In this document: in pieces, positions 39,101 through 54,100 of the stretch | Position numbering within the stretch: position 1 is the stretch's first letter | Layout of the letters: each line of letters starts with the position of its first letter | Program-made: the position numbers and the translations under genes | Source of the DNA: Triplophysa rosa | Lineage: Eukaryota; Chordata; Actinopteri; Cypriniformes; Nemacheilidae | DNA: 64,000 bases | Direction of reading: 5' to 3' | NCBI RefSeq assembly: GCF_024868665.1 | Contig: NC_079892.1 | Location: 5,355,045-5,419,044 of the forward strand | Notes under the pieces: generated by a model | The model's input: the letters and a program-made list of their open reading frames with translations, nothing else | Databases searched by the model: none | Told to the model about the DNA's origin: nothing

Positions 39101-42100
39101 AACGCACTACAAATGAGGCCCAAGGGCAATCGCGGAGCTGTTTGCGTGTGCGTGCTTGTGTACGTGAGCTGCGTTGCAATGCCGAGGATCACCTGCGAAC
39201 TTGAATGGCTTTCCGCAGGTTCCCGCTCTCGAATTTGGAAAAGAAACGAAGGGAGCCGGGACGCCCTTCAGTGGAACCCTGCAGACTGAATGACAAAGAG
39301 AGAAAGAGAGAGAGACAACGGTTTTGTATCTGTTACCTGCTGCACTTCACAAGCTACATTGTGGTAAACAGCAGATTGGGACGACAAGCTGTCTATCAAC
39401 ATCTGCACTGGGACACATTGTCCATTTAGAGGTTTATCACCCAGAATGATCCTGACAGCGACGGCCATGTCAAACCCAGCTTCACTGGACAAATGTTAGC
39501 AAGAAACTACGACCGAAGACAATCCAAAAACTCCATGTCTGCGAGATCCATGAAATACACCTAATACTTAACATCCAGATGTTTCCCACGCCACTGACTG
39601 TAGCATCTTATAAAAGGTCATTTTTTATAATGACATTCATATAATCGCAGTGAAGTAATGGCAGTGTCTTACCTCGGATCTTCCAGGTCGAAAACGTCCT
39701 TGTTTAAGATGTCCTCTGCGCAGAGAAGACGCTGGATGTCTTCGAAAACTTTCTTTCTGGAAAAGTCATTTAAAAAAAAAGTCAAATGAGGAACACTACT
39801 CGCTATCAAAGGACGGCTATAGTCATTTTGTTAGAGCTCTGTAATATCCTAATAAATAAGTTCTTTAAAAAACTACTTATTATATAGTCCGTTTTTCAAG
39901 AAATGGAAAAAACACTGTACTTTTCAAATGCTTAAACACTGTGTTGTCAACGTTGAACATCACTTTTTTAACTTTTGTATTGGTTCGATATTTGCAAAAC
40001 CCAGCAACAAACATAAAGGGTGACTAACAATAATGCTTTATTCCATGATTTACTTCACATATTTATCTTTAAATCGACTAGCATCAAACTGTAAATTTCC
40101 GCAAAATCAGTTCAGCTTATAAATCGTTATTATAATCTTATCAAATCAGTTATAAATCATGGATAAAGTAAGGAGACACATTGTTGAACAGACGTTTTCC
40201 CCAGAATCTAAAAGCTTTTTTAGGAAGAGAGCTCTGATTTTGTACAATGCTAGCCTGGAGTAATCACATTTCGCTTTATTTAAAAACATCAGCGTATTCT
40301 CCATTTATAAAGCTACAGGTAGATAAATGTGCAATTTTTGTGTTTTTACACTGTAAACCCAACCTCAGGCTCAACGGAATAAATGCTCCTCTCTCTTTTC
40401 CAAAGTTGTTACATCTTATGTATACAGTATGTATAAAAACATACAGCTGTGACAGTTAAACATGAGACATCACTAACACAACAACTGACTAAACAAAACC
40501 TTTTCTTCAATTTCTGCAAGTTACCCGGACTGGCGGGGGTAATATCCGGTTGTCTACACAAATCTGCGGATAATGGGGGGGTTGCTCAGTTTTGTCTGGA
40601 TGATGCCATTTCCAAACAAACCTACAGTTCCTCATCTTTCTACACCCCATGATGCTAATTGGCTCATTGCTGTTGTATGTTTTGTATTTCCTCTCGGACG
40701 ACAGAAGAACAACATCTTGTCCTAATGCGAAATGCGAAAACCAATTTTTGTGCAAATTTCAGCCGGTAATTGGGTTCAATGAATGAGGAAAAACAGCCAG
40801 CGATAAACACAAAGCGCTTTCTTCAAAATGTTTATTTCTTGTTTTCGCAAACAGAACGAAGTAATAAAAATGCACTTTCTCCTTCATCAAGGTTAAAATG
40901 TGTGAGGACAAACCTCTCGATATGACCTGTTGAAACTACCACTTTCCTAATCCAGCGAATGACAGAAGAAACCGTGAAAATGTTCTAAAATCATACTTTT
41001 TTAACGTATTATGGAACGTCAACATACAAATGAATAAACAACCGCTACAACGATAAGGCCGAAAAAATATGTCAAACCTAAAAACGACGATATAAGATTC
41101 TGTCACAACTTATCAAAAGTCAACAGGGGAATAGAAAAATACCTTGTGGAATTAAAAATGTGGGAATGTCACTAGTTGTTTGACGCTTCCTTCTTAAGAC
41201 TCCAAAAATGGCTTTTTGAGTAAGAAAATGACACTAATAATCCCAATATAAATTTATCTTACCCTTGAGGTAGCACAATAAACCGTGAAATGATGGAAAT
41301 AAATGTCAATTTCTTATAATCTCTCCCTTGCACATTGAAGGAAGTTTTCAGCAAAAACGAGTTTCAAACCGAAGGGGCTACCGTAATGAGATATAGTTTT
41401 GAGGATTTTCTCACTAGTAAAGAGTTTTTGGGCTCCTATGGAGCCAAGCAAACAGACTAAAACTACTTCAGGCGACAGAGTTCAAACTCTCAGAAAACGT
41501 TTTAAGAAATTTTAGCTAATAGGGAATTTTTTTCTGTAGTTTAATGACTCATGTTGCTGTGTTTATAATCATTTGCAAAGTAATGACTGTAGCTGTTCAA
41601 ATGGAAGAAACAAATCTTCAAATGAAGGCATTTCTGTAAGGGTTTGAGCCTCTATGGCATCAAATAGCTTCCAGTTGGTTTTCTACAATTCCATGTTGTT
41701 GACTGAGACTTGTTTTTGCAATATATATGTATGTTCAATAATAAATTAATTAAATTAAAATTAGGTTTAAATACAAAATTATGAAAGATCTGATTGCTCA
41801 CCTCTGTACGTGTGGTGGTCTTTTAGCCATGGGCTCCTGTTTTTGTGGGGGCAAGTGACCCCAGAATTCAGGAAAAGCCAGGATAGAGTATCCAGCGATA
41901 GATTTGGTATCGGACGCAGTGGAGGCGTACAGACGTGGTTCGGGGTTGGGAATACAGGTCCCATACTTCTCCAAAAGCCTGTCCACCATGCTACTATGGC
42001 CCTCTTGGCTGTTCTTAGAACAGTTGAGGTAATGTTTGTGAAAATCCCTGGTTCGGAGATGGCTCTCTTCCTCAGAACCAGGGTTCTTGTCGTCTACCCC

Positions 42101-45100
42101 AAGGGAGATGGAAGAATCCGAGCCGGGGGGTGACAAGGATTCCCCCAGGCCTGCTTCAGATCTTCTGCCACGAGGCGTCTCGTTGTTAAAGTCTCCCTCC
42201 AGAGGACTGTCTTCATCCGAGCTTTCATCAAGCTCAGAGCTGGAATCCAAGTCCTGGAAAACATGTTTGTTCAACTGTTAGTGAGAAGTTGCAAAGCTAA
42301 CGTTGAGTTAACTGATCTCCAAAGGGCCTCCACAGACGTCGGGTCTTTATACTTGGGGCAACATCAGCAACTCTTAAATCAAAAGTGCAGAAGAAAACTG
42401 CACAAAGACAAGGAGAGATTGCAGAAAACATCACTCAAAAGATAGCCAGCTTTCCCCCAGGCAGGGCCAACCGCGCTTTACGCAGTAACACGGAATAACA
42501 ACGAAAAATAAATAAACTCTGAGGAAATGAAAACATTGAGACTATTGAGAGAGAAATGCAAAAAACGGATAAAGAAGTGTTTTTGAGGATGCAGGGAACA
42601 GTGGGCACACCACTCGCTCTCTTTTCTATTGACTTCAAAAGGGTGATACTGACAGCAAATAGGGTCGTCCAATTACAGCCTTTGACAGGCATAAAATTCA
42701 CTGTATCAAAATAGCCAAGGGCCCTGGCTGGTGTTAGAGCAACCAAATAACAATTTGAGCTCATGGCTCCTACTTTTCCATAAGTTTAGTGGAAAAGGGC
42801 TTATGGTTCAATTCCCAGAATGACTCCAAAGGTGCAGCATGAGATGGTGTGTGGGGTAAGATGTGCCAGTGTGTAATTTTGTCACATGGCTATATTTGCA
42901 AAGGACCTAGTATTTATTTTATGCAATAAACAGCACTTTTCAATGCAATTTTTACATAGCAGTTTATTCATTTATCCTACATTTTACAAGGAATAATCCC
43001 ATTGAGATATGACTCTCTTCTACCAGTGAGTCCTGGCCAAAATAGCAGCACAAAAAAACAATTTACAAACACACAACGAACAAATAACAAACACATAAAA
43101 CCATAAATATAATAAAAAAGGCATAACAATCATCTAAAAATATGTTAAAACTATGTCAATGCAAACTAGTGCTGATCTACAAATACCATATTTTCCAAAA
43201 CATATTTGTCTCAATTATTTATATATTTTTTACATAAAGAACCACTGAAGTGTCTTGAAATATTCGACGCAATTTCCACTGAAACAGTAAATTAGGGCGG
43301 GACTTACTGCATGGCTCCTCCCTTTTTTTAAACAGCCAATAGAATTTGATTTACCACACAGCCTGAAACCTGATGAAGGCATTATTTTTGGTTTAAAGCT
43401 TCCAGAGCACAGAAGACAAACACAAAAAAGCTGATAAAGAATTAAATAAAGATAAGCACATAAATATCTTTACAAAAAATACACGTTTGACAATTAAACA
43501 TTTTCTTAATAAGGAAGATGATAATCTGAAGTGCATAATGATGTCATACAATTTTTATCTGTTTTTTGGCAGAAGTGAGAGACTGTACATTTCGAATGCC
43601 TTTTTTTCTAAATCAGAATTTTGTCAATGTTGATTTCACCAGCTTTTAGAAATGATATTCATAAAAAATATCAAAAACTACAACTTGAATTTAAAAAGCT
43701 AAAGGTAAAAAAACATGATAACATGATAGTAATACAACTAACCCTAATATAATGCATGTTGTGTATCACCTTGACATCATATACAACCAAATCGTAGACC
43801 CTTGCTTCTAACTTCAGGTGATCGACTACATCCCGAACACTATAAAGGCATATTAGTTGTACATCTATCTTCTTGCCCTGAACAACACACTATATAACTA
43901 AAAACGGGCTCATCTTACCCCCGCTGAGATTTGCTGACTGAGGAGAACTTACGCAAACACTGTACAGATAAAAACCTCGATCAGCTTCGCTCACCTCCCC
44001 AGAGAACATCTCCCATTCTGAACAACGCCCTGCATTCCATCGCACGCTCTGATGTTCGGCACGGAGAACATAAGCTGTACACCATCAAAGTGAATTTGTT
44101 AGATACAAAACTTGAGTACTGCACCCGCCGCCATTTCATTGCATTTAAATTTCATTTTTTTACCCTTACGCTCCAAAAAGAACGCGCGAGCGGAGAGAAG
44201 CCACAACTTCCATGAATATCAAGAGAAAGACACATTAATATAAATGAAGCCGCGACGTTTGCTGTACAAAAACGTCTCGGCGGTGAGGCTGCATGTGGCA
44301 TCTCAGGGGGCCTCGCTTTGTCGTATCCGTTTTGGAAACTGTAAATAACAACATGGAAACAATATAGCGGCGGAAAGGTTTTCCAAGACTGGTTTTGATC
44401 ATGAAGTTGATACAGACAAGTGGAAAGGCATCTTTGATGAGTTAAGGAAATGGGAATTGGGGAATACAGTTTGTGCTCAGATGTTAATACAAGTGAGTGG
44501 AAAAAAGCAGGGGTTCAATTCACAAAGTTAACGATTCCGAATGAATCTGGGGTCAATTCAGCCTTTTAAACCCCTCCCTGCTAGTCTCAAAATCGGTTGA
44601 CAAAAAAAACTCACATTGTGCAACGTGAGAGATTCAGAATTAAACTTATCATTAGATTTAATAAATGAACTTTGTTTATTGTGTCTACTGAAGTATACTC
44701 CGGGCTCACGGTTAGAAAAAAGCAATTGTTTTAAATAATGCGAGAGAAATTTGTATTTAATATGGTATGGAAATGATCCTCAGGCGTTGGCTAAGGAACT
44801 GCGAGTGTTCCAAAACAAATAAACCGCACGCATGACGAATGTTGGGCTTACTCAGCAGAGAAACTACAATGTCGGTGTCATGCTATAAAATGCACATCTA
44901 ATTTTCGACTCCAGGCTGTCCTGTACAGTATCACACAAAGAGTTGCAGATCAAAGGCAAACATGTTATCCTAAGGCAAATCCTCGGGGAAGAGACCCTTT
45001 CGTTACCCGTCCTCTGAAATCACAAGCTCTGTGCCAACTTCTCTCTCTGTTCACAAACCTTTATTTAGCCCATAGCATTTCTGACAGCTCTACAATTTTA

Positions 45101-48100
45101 CACACGTTGTCTTCTGTGGAAACTAGGCATGGGCTCATTCCACTCCCTAGTTGCCTAAATTGTGAATTAGCATTACATAAACACTGGGACGCTGAAGACT
45201 CAATTACATGCAACACAATTATGAGGTGGAACCTTAAAACATAACTTATTTCTTCATAACATCTCTGTATAACACTAATGATATTTGTCTAGTATCATTT
45301 GTGCTAAGTGATCATCTTCGTGCAGTTAAACATGATATTTTCATCCTGAAATATGTACTTGCCTCTAAACAGACTTTTTTATTTAAGGTCCAGTGTATAA
45401 AATTTAGTGGCATCTAGTGGTGCCACAGTTCACTCCACCCCTCCCTTTCGAAGCACTACGGCAGCTGACTCAGAACTCATATTTCGCTTTCGCTTCTTTG
45501 CCGAAGGAGATAACGTATTTACGAAACGCGCTCTGTACAGCAGTTTGTCCGTTTAGGGCTACTGTAGAAACAACATGGCGAATTCCATGTAAGGGGACCC
45601 GCGGTGTATGTAGATAGAAACAGCTCATTCTAAGGTAATAAAAACATAACTCTTCATTATGTAAAGTCCTTATACACCTCTGAAGACATAGTCATGTATA
45701 TTATATTGCATTTCTGTCAAGAGATCCTCCAAAAAAATGACACATTGGACCTTTAAATGCAATAATGGCAAAAGATACAGTGTCAGAAAATATAATAGTA
45801 GTAGTTATTGTGTTTTGAAGAGATCTAGCTTGTGATTTTTCGATCCCAGTGAGATTTAAATACACATGACAAGTAAATATAGTGCACATCCCCACTGTTT
45901 TGTAAGAATCACTTTAGAAATTTCCAGAAAGCTAACCTTTCAATATACTATAATGGTTCTATATATAACTCCAAAACTGAACAAGGATGCATACTTAAAC
46001 ACATTCAAGCTAAAGTGTAATGCTAGCATTTCGCTATGAATTAAACCGTTTTAATCGCAACCTTTGTTTTGACCTCTATATTTCAGGTGGCACACCATTG
46101 TCACGCAAGATTAATAGCAAGAATCTGATTGGCAGGGACGTCCTGCTGTAAACTCTTTTTATCTTGGTATTTTACGCAGCATGCATAATGCAGCTATGTG
46201 ATTACAACCCCCGTGTCACATCCAGTCGCAGACTCTTCGCATCACAGTGGCATTTAATGATAATGGGGCAGATACATCAAAGGCCCGCATTGAGAAAGGA
46301 GTAAAAAAACGGACAAATTCTTGAGGTTTGAGTTGTTGAGCCGAAATCAAAACAAATAGGTGTGAAAATCTTAAAACGTATCGTCACATTTATCTGTATT
46401 GTGAGTTAATACGTCATTTTTAGAGAGAGGCCTGGCAGGCAAACCGCTTGGCCTTCCTGTCTAGCCATTAGAATTCATTATAAAAACAATTAAATAGAAA
46501 GAATAAAATCGTAAATTAATGACTCATCATTTACTTCCAGAACCTGGAATTACAACATCAATAAGCCCGGAGAGGAAATGAACCGAGGAATAGGAGCTTT
46601 TCGAAGGCGCCAGTACATCATGTAACATCATTTGAATTAAAATAACGCCCTGTCTAAATAAGGAGGGAGTCGAACGTCGATGAACCGGAGGTATGTTGAC
46701 ATTTCTATTAGTTTCAACTCATCCGCATGCTAAAGACAGCCACGCAGGGATTTCAGCGAGACAGCCGCGGGCGTGTTATTGTGCTGCGAGAGGAGCTGTC
46801 AATCAAATGATACGAGTCACTCCTGATGGGAAGGGTGGTGACACATTGAAAATGAAGAGTCACGCTGAACATATTACGAAACTTGAAATGTCATCAGTCA
46901 TTTCCGTCAATGCGCTACAGTCGACTGAATAGCAGTGTGGTTAATAGCAGATGGGTATAAACGATTATTCAACATGCTATAAAAATAGCTTGATATCTTT
47001 GTATATTTAATGGGATTCATTATGATTGTTTTATCTTTATAGTAAATGTAAGGAAATCAAAGCAACAAGGGAGTGAATAATAAGAGAAGTGCGATGCAAA
47101 ATTACAAAGTTTCAACTATTTTTAAAAAGCAATACCTGTTGGAGGCTGAAGAGAAAATTTTGATATCACATTATTAAAAAGAATAGCAAGTAATAGTAAT
47201 AAAAAAATTGTGTCTACAGCTATGCTAAAGAAATCAAGTATGAAATATTATGACATAAATATGAAATAAAATGAATAAAATTCTATATGCAATATTAAAA
47301 ACTCTGCAATGATCAGTAATGAGTATAATAGTAATAGTAATAATTATTATTATCATTATCATTAGTAGTAGTAGTAGTAGTAATACTTTATTTTGATTAT
47401 TATTATTATTGTTATTATTATCATCATCATCATTATCTTTATTATTATTATTACTATTAGTAGTAGTAGTAGTAATACTTTATTATTATTATTGTTATTA
47501 TTAAGAAAATGGGATGCAAGAATTCTACAGTCATTATATTCAACTTCTTAACTCAAGGTCTGCTAATATCATCTCCAATGGAAATTTAAGTATTCAGTAA
47601 AAAATAAAACCATTTTAACTATGGGTCTCAGACTTTTGGACCAAACTCGATCAATCATTTCAAGTATTTTTAGGGAATATGGGAATACGAGACACACAGG
47701 TATTTATTTTTCACGACTAATATGAAGCAGCCACATAATCACTGAGACCACCAGAGATTAGATGAATCATTTTTCTTATTTCCTCTGGACATTCTGCAAA
47801 CAGCATATTCCTCTTTTTTCACGGAACTCTCCAGGTCAGCAAAAAACAGGAACAGAATCGCTCTATTAAGATGAATGGTGAGGTGAATGCGGCACTCTTG
47901 TGCGAAGCCGAAGCTCAAGTGTCTGATTTTTTAAAGCGTAATGAGGTAATTTTCAGAACAAGCCGTGTCCCAGTTGAGCTCTGAAGCTGCATACCGCTGC
48001 TTTTGCAGTAGGTGATGAAGTACATTTTGCACCTATCAAACTATCTTACCTATCCAGCTTTTCACACACACACAAAGTCCATATTCACTGCAATGGCATA

Positions 48101-51100
48101 TATAGACACTTCCTAAAAACTTGATCCTGGGTGAAGAAGAGTTTGAGATTTTAAGCTTTCACAGCTGACTGCATCAAATGAACCTGGAGATTCAAAGTGT
48201 TATAAAAACCCTCTTTGAAACATTTCTCAAGAGCAGAATAAAGCTAAAAGGAAATAAAAGCTGACCGGATTTACTTCCTAAATGCGCATTTCAGGTCACA
48301 TTTTGCATCATATTTACATCATAAAAATTGATATGCGTATTTTCTTTAACCATTAATTAAACTTTCCAGTTCCTGTCCAATTGGAACAACTCTTTTCACA
48401 AGTATCACTAACTTTAAGGTTTATTTTACATTTTTATATTACACCTTTTATGTTATTTAATATTTTAATATATTTGATACTTTAATTTCATATATTGACT
48501 GTTTTCACGGTTGGTACAGCCAGGGCCGCGGACTGGCCATCTGGCGTACCGGAAGTTTTCCTGGTAGGCCGCTAACGTATGGAGCCGGAACGGACGCGTT
48601 GGCCGCTTAGACGGACGTATTATAAATGCGAATGCACGCAACGCGAATGCAAAAGACACGTATGCATCCCCCCACACCCCCCCCCGACAGATTCGATGGA
48701 GGGCCGATGCGGGCCTTAAAAAGCCAGGTCCGATTTTTTCTTCCCAGCCCTGAGTACAGCCAATGTACTTGTGTTGTGTAATAATACCATATACTATCCT
48801 ATATATTGCCTACACACTTTTTATTTTTTAACTGTACATTGCTTTCCTGTATTTACAATTCAGTACTGCAAAAAGCGCTACAGAAATGAACTTGAATTTG
48901 ATCATTTATGAGCACTTAGTATTGCAAATAATTTTTAAAAATCCTTTTACAAAATATAAGCGACCCTCCACCTATGATACAACTTTTGAGCTTCTCAGAT
49001 GATGTCACCAATCGCTCGTATATCTTTAAAACCCTTCTTGTCCAATCTCCCACCTCCATTGTAGTATGGAGGAAGAAAGTCTGCTGTATCATTTTTTGAA
49101 GAGAGACATTTTTTATCATTCCCAGTCGTATCACTGAGATGTGACGTGTTTGTTATAAAAAAGGTTTGAGTATAGTGTCACAGTGCTCAGAGGGGTTTAC
49201 CTGGAAGTCATGGTGCAGCTCGGGGCAGAGGCGCACGTACTGACCCAGCTGCTCCAGGGGTCTGTCGGGCTCCGGACGGGGACGCAGCTTGTTGACATCT
49301 GTTTCCAGGTCATCCTCCTGCCACTGATAAAAACAGACCTATAAACGCTACTCACTCACAAGCTTCAATGCACACTGACAGATACACAAGCAAACATTTT
49401 CCCTGTCAATGCATGTGAGGACTGGGAGGTCATGTGCACACTTCGGCCAACAGACAGCTGTAAAATTCTGACCTGCACTCACTCTCCACCAAACAGCTGA
49501 TGCCTAGCAGCTATATTATTTACACTTGTTAGCCGTCACACCCCCGGTTATACACAGACTACTTGAATACTACTTAGGGTGGATAGTATTTAAATTAGGA
49601 TGCAGTGCATGTGTTTGAGGTTGGGTTTAACTAAAACACTAATCTTGGGGAACACGATGACGTGCCAAATCTTAAGATGTATGCTTCAGTAGGCACAAAG
49701 CACCATGTGGCATCTCAGATATGGCAGGAGAATGGGGCGCAGACACAGAAATGAATAAATGCATCAGCGGTATCTGGAGAGAGAGCGTGCGGGGTAGACG
49801 AGGGTGCGAGCACTTTGGGTTTGCCGATGCAGTCTCAGCAGGGACAGGATTGTGAAGTCATTGATTTATGGCTGAATCAGGGGACTATTATTAAAGTTAT
49901 GTGAGAACAGGAAGTCACTCGCGACGGGTTCCTGTCACGCACCGAGCCTGCTGCTCAATCTCATTTTTAAGAAGGGGAATGAATCAGATGAATTTACGTA
50001 CACGTCACCGGCCCAGCTAAAATCACGATGCGGAATCGCGAGAAGCATGCGAGCGACGGACGGACGTCCCACTTGGGCGTAGGTAGAATTTACACCGGGC
50101 CTTTGGGGACGCTTTTTGCCACGGACGATTTTGCCCACACCGTTTTACGAAACAGCCGGTGTAATACATGTAATATAGAGGAAGACTCTGCAATTGCATT
50201 GATTTAAAGGGATAGTTAACTTAAAAATTCGAATTCTGTTTTCATTTAAACCGATGTGACTCTTTCCTCTGTGAAACACAAAAGATATTTTGAGAAATGT
50301 CTCTGTGGGTTTTGTATATGGATTTCAATGGGGGCATCTGTTGTCTGGTTATCAACATTCTTCAAAATATCTTCTTTTATGTTTCGCGAAAGAAAGTCAT
50401 TCAGGTTTAAATTGACATGAGGATGAGTAAATGATGAAAGATTTTTATTTTGGGGTGAACTGTCCCTCTAAATATTGCTGCTGAACCATGGATTTAACAG
50501 CTGACTTACCAAAACCCGGGAACAACGCTGGCATGTGTATGAATGTAGTCAGCAAATTAAAAATCAAATTAAGTATTTAAATTTGTCAGCAGAAAACAAT
50601 TTCATCAGATGACTGATAGATTGATGAGCATGATATAGCATAAAAAATGGTAAATATACTGTAACTATAACTGAAATATTACTTTAGAAATCTTAATGGT
50701 TTTGGATATTCATAATGTAACATTATTGTTTTGACTTTGAATTTATTTTAAAGGATTTATACATACAGACATCAAATCTAATTGATATTCATGAGCGATG
50801 GTGTAAAAACTGCATTTCGGGACGTCACCACCAGCACATCTGCAACCCCGTCTGGCCTGATCCCTTGTGACGCCCGTGCACTTGTGTTTTTCTTAAGAGC
50901 AAATCTGAAAACGCTCACGTAGTCCTTGTCTGGATCTTCGTTCTCCGTGTCCTCGTCACTGTCATCTTCTAAACTGCCATCTTTCCAGGAAGACAGAAAG
51001 AAAGAGCAACACATGACAAAGACGTAAATGTTACAATGAGGAAAATATGGCAGTACAAATGTAGGATCAAACACGACCTGCCCAGAGTCCTCAAACACAC

Positions 51101-54100
51101 CGTCTCGGATATGTGCACATAAAACTAAAGACCGTGCACCTCTACAGGGATCTTCTACTTTAACAGATTTGAAACACTTCCCTGCTAAAATATACCAGCA
51201 TCAATTTCCACGGTGGTCCAAGATTTGGTTCTGGAATGATGTTGGTCATTAAATAATGAAACTACATTTAAAAATTACAGTCTTTTCATTTTTGGAAACA
51301 TAGAGCAAAGAACACTTCCTGTGTAACAGGAAGTACATCAGCACATGATAGAAAGGTGCACACTTCAAGCTAGTTCATAGAGGCACAAAGAAGTTAAAGG
51401 AGCACCAGTATCTTTAGCACAACATATACTGGTGATGCTGGCCTTTCCAACAGGGTGCGAGGACAAATAAAAAAATAAAAAACAGTCCTGTCATAGAGAT
51501 CTCTTATTAAATCCCTTAGAGTGGCATCTTTGAAAGGACCTTTAATTTCAGTGTATTTTAAAAAAAGCATTGTAACTTCAAGAGCTGTACTGACACGTCC
51601 TTCTGAGTCTGTTCTGCTGTCTGACGAGATGACTGCAAATCAAACGTTAAAATCAAGAGAATAAAACCACAACAATTTAATAACTGTGCTGAACCAAACG
51701 ACTGCGTATAGAAATGTAAAACGGAGTTTGAAGTGTTTGCTTTGGCATGGATGCAGAGCAAATGAACCATACGATAAATTATGACAAGTCGTATATTTTA
51801 GTGTGAGGTTGCGTAGTGAAATAATCCGGTTTATGAGATCTAATAACGTTAATGGCAGCGTCATATTAATAACAATCACGTTAAGGCAATTTTGTTTTTT
51901 AAGGGATCCCGGTCTAGGAAGCCTTGCATGCCTTTATACTGTATGTACACAATAAATCTTTACATTTCTTTAAATAAAAACAAAATGTAATACTCATTTT
52001 AACCAAAGATCATTTTAATTAACAAGATGCGCCACTGCCATTACAACGAATGGAGAGGAATGCAACGCTCAACATGGCCGCTCTAGCGAAGAAAGCCCGC
52101 CTTCCAGTAGAACGATCCAATCGATTAAGACTGACGATTCTCTGGGGCAGGGCTTATGAGGCGCTTGTCAGCCTGTGCGTATGCGCAGAAGCAACCTGGA
52201 AAAAAGTGATTTTAACGCGATTTAAGCTTAGCAAACCAATGTTATGGTACAGTCCATATAAGGTTTAATCATTGATCGGGAATATACTATTTAATTGTGA
52301 GTTTTACCAACGAATTTAGAAAAATATCAGCCTTCCACCATTCAAAGAGATAGGACTGTTGACTTGCTATGACGTTTATAGCTGCGCTTGGAGGTGTTGC
52401 AAACATGGCCGTCGAGTGGCACAACTTCCGTAAACGGAGTTTGTTTTGACTAAATCCTTAGTGTTTCAAGTCTTACGAAACCTTTACCCTAACTTTACGT
52501 TAACCATCTAAACTACCTGTGATTGTTACAACTGCCAAACGACACGGTTGTGTGATGACGTCAGACTCGAAACACCAAGGATTTAGTGAGAGCCTTGTTT
52601 TAATATTAGGAGGCCGCCATTTTCTTCCTTTCGGCCAAACGAATATGATAGGGTGTTGAAAGAGAACACGTAGAAAATGATGCTAAAATAAAAAAAATTA
52701 CAATTCACATTTAAAAAGGCAATGCCAGTGTTTATCTATTAAGCCATTTCTTGAGGTGATCTAAAAAACAGGTGCTTCTCATCTGACAAAAATAGCTTCA
52801 ATAAATCTAAGGCAGAGTAGTTTGCTCGCCTAAACTATCTTAAATCGGTCAAGCTGGTCTTCCAACCCATCCAGCTAAAATAGCCTGTAACCCTGACCAG
52901 CTTTTAAGACCAGCAAACCCCCTTAAGCTGGTTCACCACAGTTTATCATCAATACGAATTGCGTGACAGATTAATGATACTAAACCACTGCACAGATCTC
53001 TCTCATGTTACCCAGGGGTGTTTTTCTGTGATTTTAGCAGCTAAATATACTAGTAGATAGAGCAAACTGTATGACAAGGAGGTGATATAACTGCAGTCTA
53101 CTCGAATGGGGTTGTGGAGATTAATATCTGCTTATCTGTCCGGCCATATTGAGCAGCAAATACGCTCGGTGTCGAAGCCCTCCCTTGCGTCACTTATGCC
53201 ACCCGCAGCTTTCCGTTTAGATGTTGGAGTGATTGACGTCAGCTCCACAGATGTTAGCATTAGCGATTAGCATGTTAACATGCTAACGATGGCAACGGGC
53301 CGCTCGCATGTTCCACGCTCTGTGCAACCTCTCCATTAGCGAGGGAGGCTGCGGCCCTGCGGCTCTCTCTGCAATATGTATTATCCCAGTGGTTAAAAAA
53401 AACCATCCGCACTATTCATTATGATAAACAGATAATCATTTTGTTCGGTCGTGATATCAACCTCCCCTAGTTTCTCTTATCCTGTACAAGATAAAAGCAA
53501 CAGTAAACTCATTAGTGATACAAGCCCAGCAGGAAAACTCTTCTGTGGTGTCTGGATCTATAAGTTGTTACGTCTGGGACGTGTGCGTGTGCGTATGTGT
53601 GTGTGTACATGCAACGATACTCTACACATAAGCAAGGGTTTGATGGAAAGTGTTATTACAGAAATGCAGAACGCAAGAGGAGGTGATTCATACAAACACA
53701 CACCAACACATTCCACTATGCGGCAGTGAGTCAAGCACCCAACAGCGAGACTCGTATTCACAGTGTCATTGGGCAGGGTTGCCTGGGCAACCACCTCAGA
53801 GCTCGCTCCAAAACGAGTGGGTATAGACTATTGTGGGTCAGCGAAGAACAATCTGCTGGTCTCTGGCCAAGAATATCTACTTTTTGTTTTGCTTTACTCT
53901 GGTTTATTGCTCGAAACTGCTGTTCAGCTCTTGACCTTGTCAGAAGGGGATATCTGCATTAGGACGACCTTGTTGTAAACAAACGTGTTTGCCAAGTAAG
54001 TGTGTAACAATCATTAATGTATACATCATAATGCTATACAGCACAAAGGAGTTGCAGAAAACGTATCAAAACTGCACCTGCATCGGTTTTCTAAATAACC

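Larger units (their letters stand above)
42254..49200 (-). other. agbl1 intron between visible exons 5 and 6
   Basis: About 6.9 kb. It holds a full GGTCCAGTGT-family element (45384-45756), a trinucleotide microsatellite block (47335-47510) and a small hAT-type element (48521-48752). About 42300-45380 and 45760-47330 show nothing else recognised. Confidence 0.75.

Noticed and set aside
39268..39492. Minus-strand frame with [15 protein letters not shown] and a GTAACA donor-like site, as an extra agbl1 exon
   Set aside because: The exons at 39193 and 39673 join in phase without it, and the segment matches no part of the family.
41810..42281. Plus-strand frames across the large exon
   Set aside because: Shadows of the minus-strand agbl1 exon.
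47335..47510. Possible CRISPR-like array
   Set aside because: Simple triplet microsatellite with no spacer structure, in a vertebrate genome.
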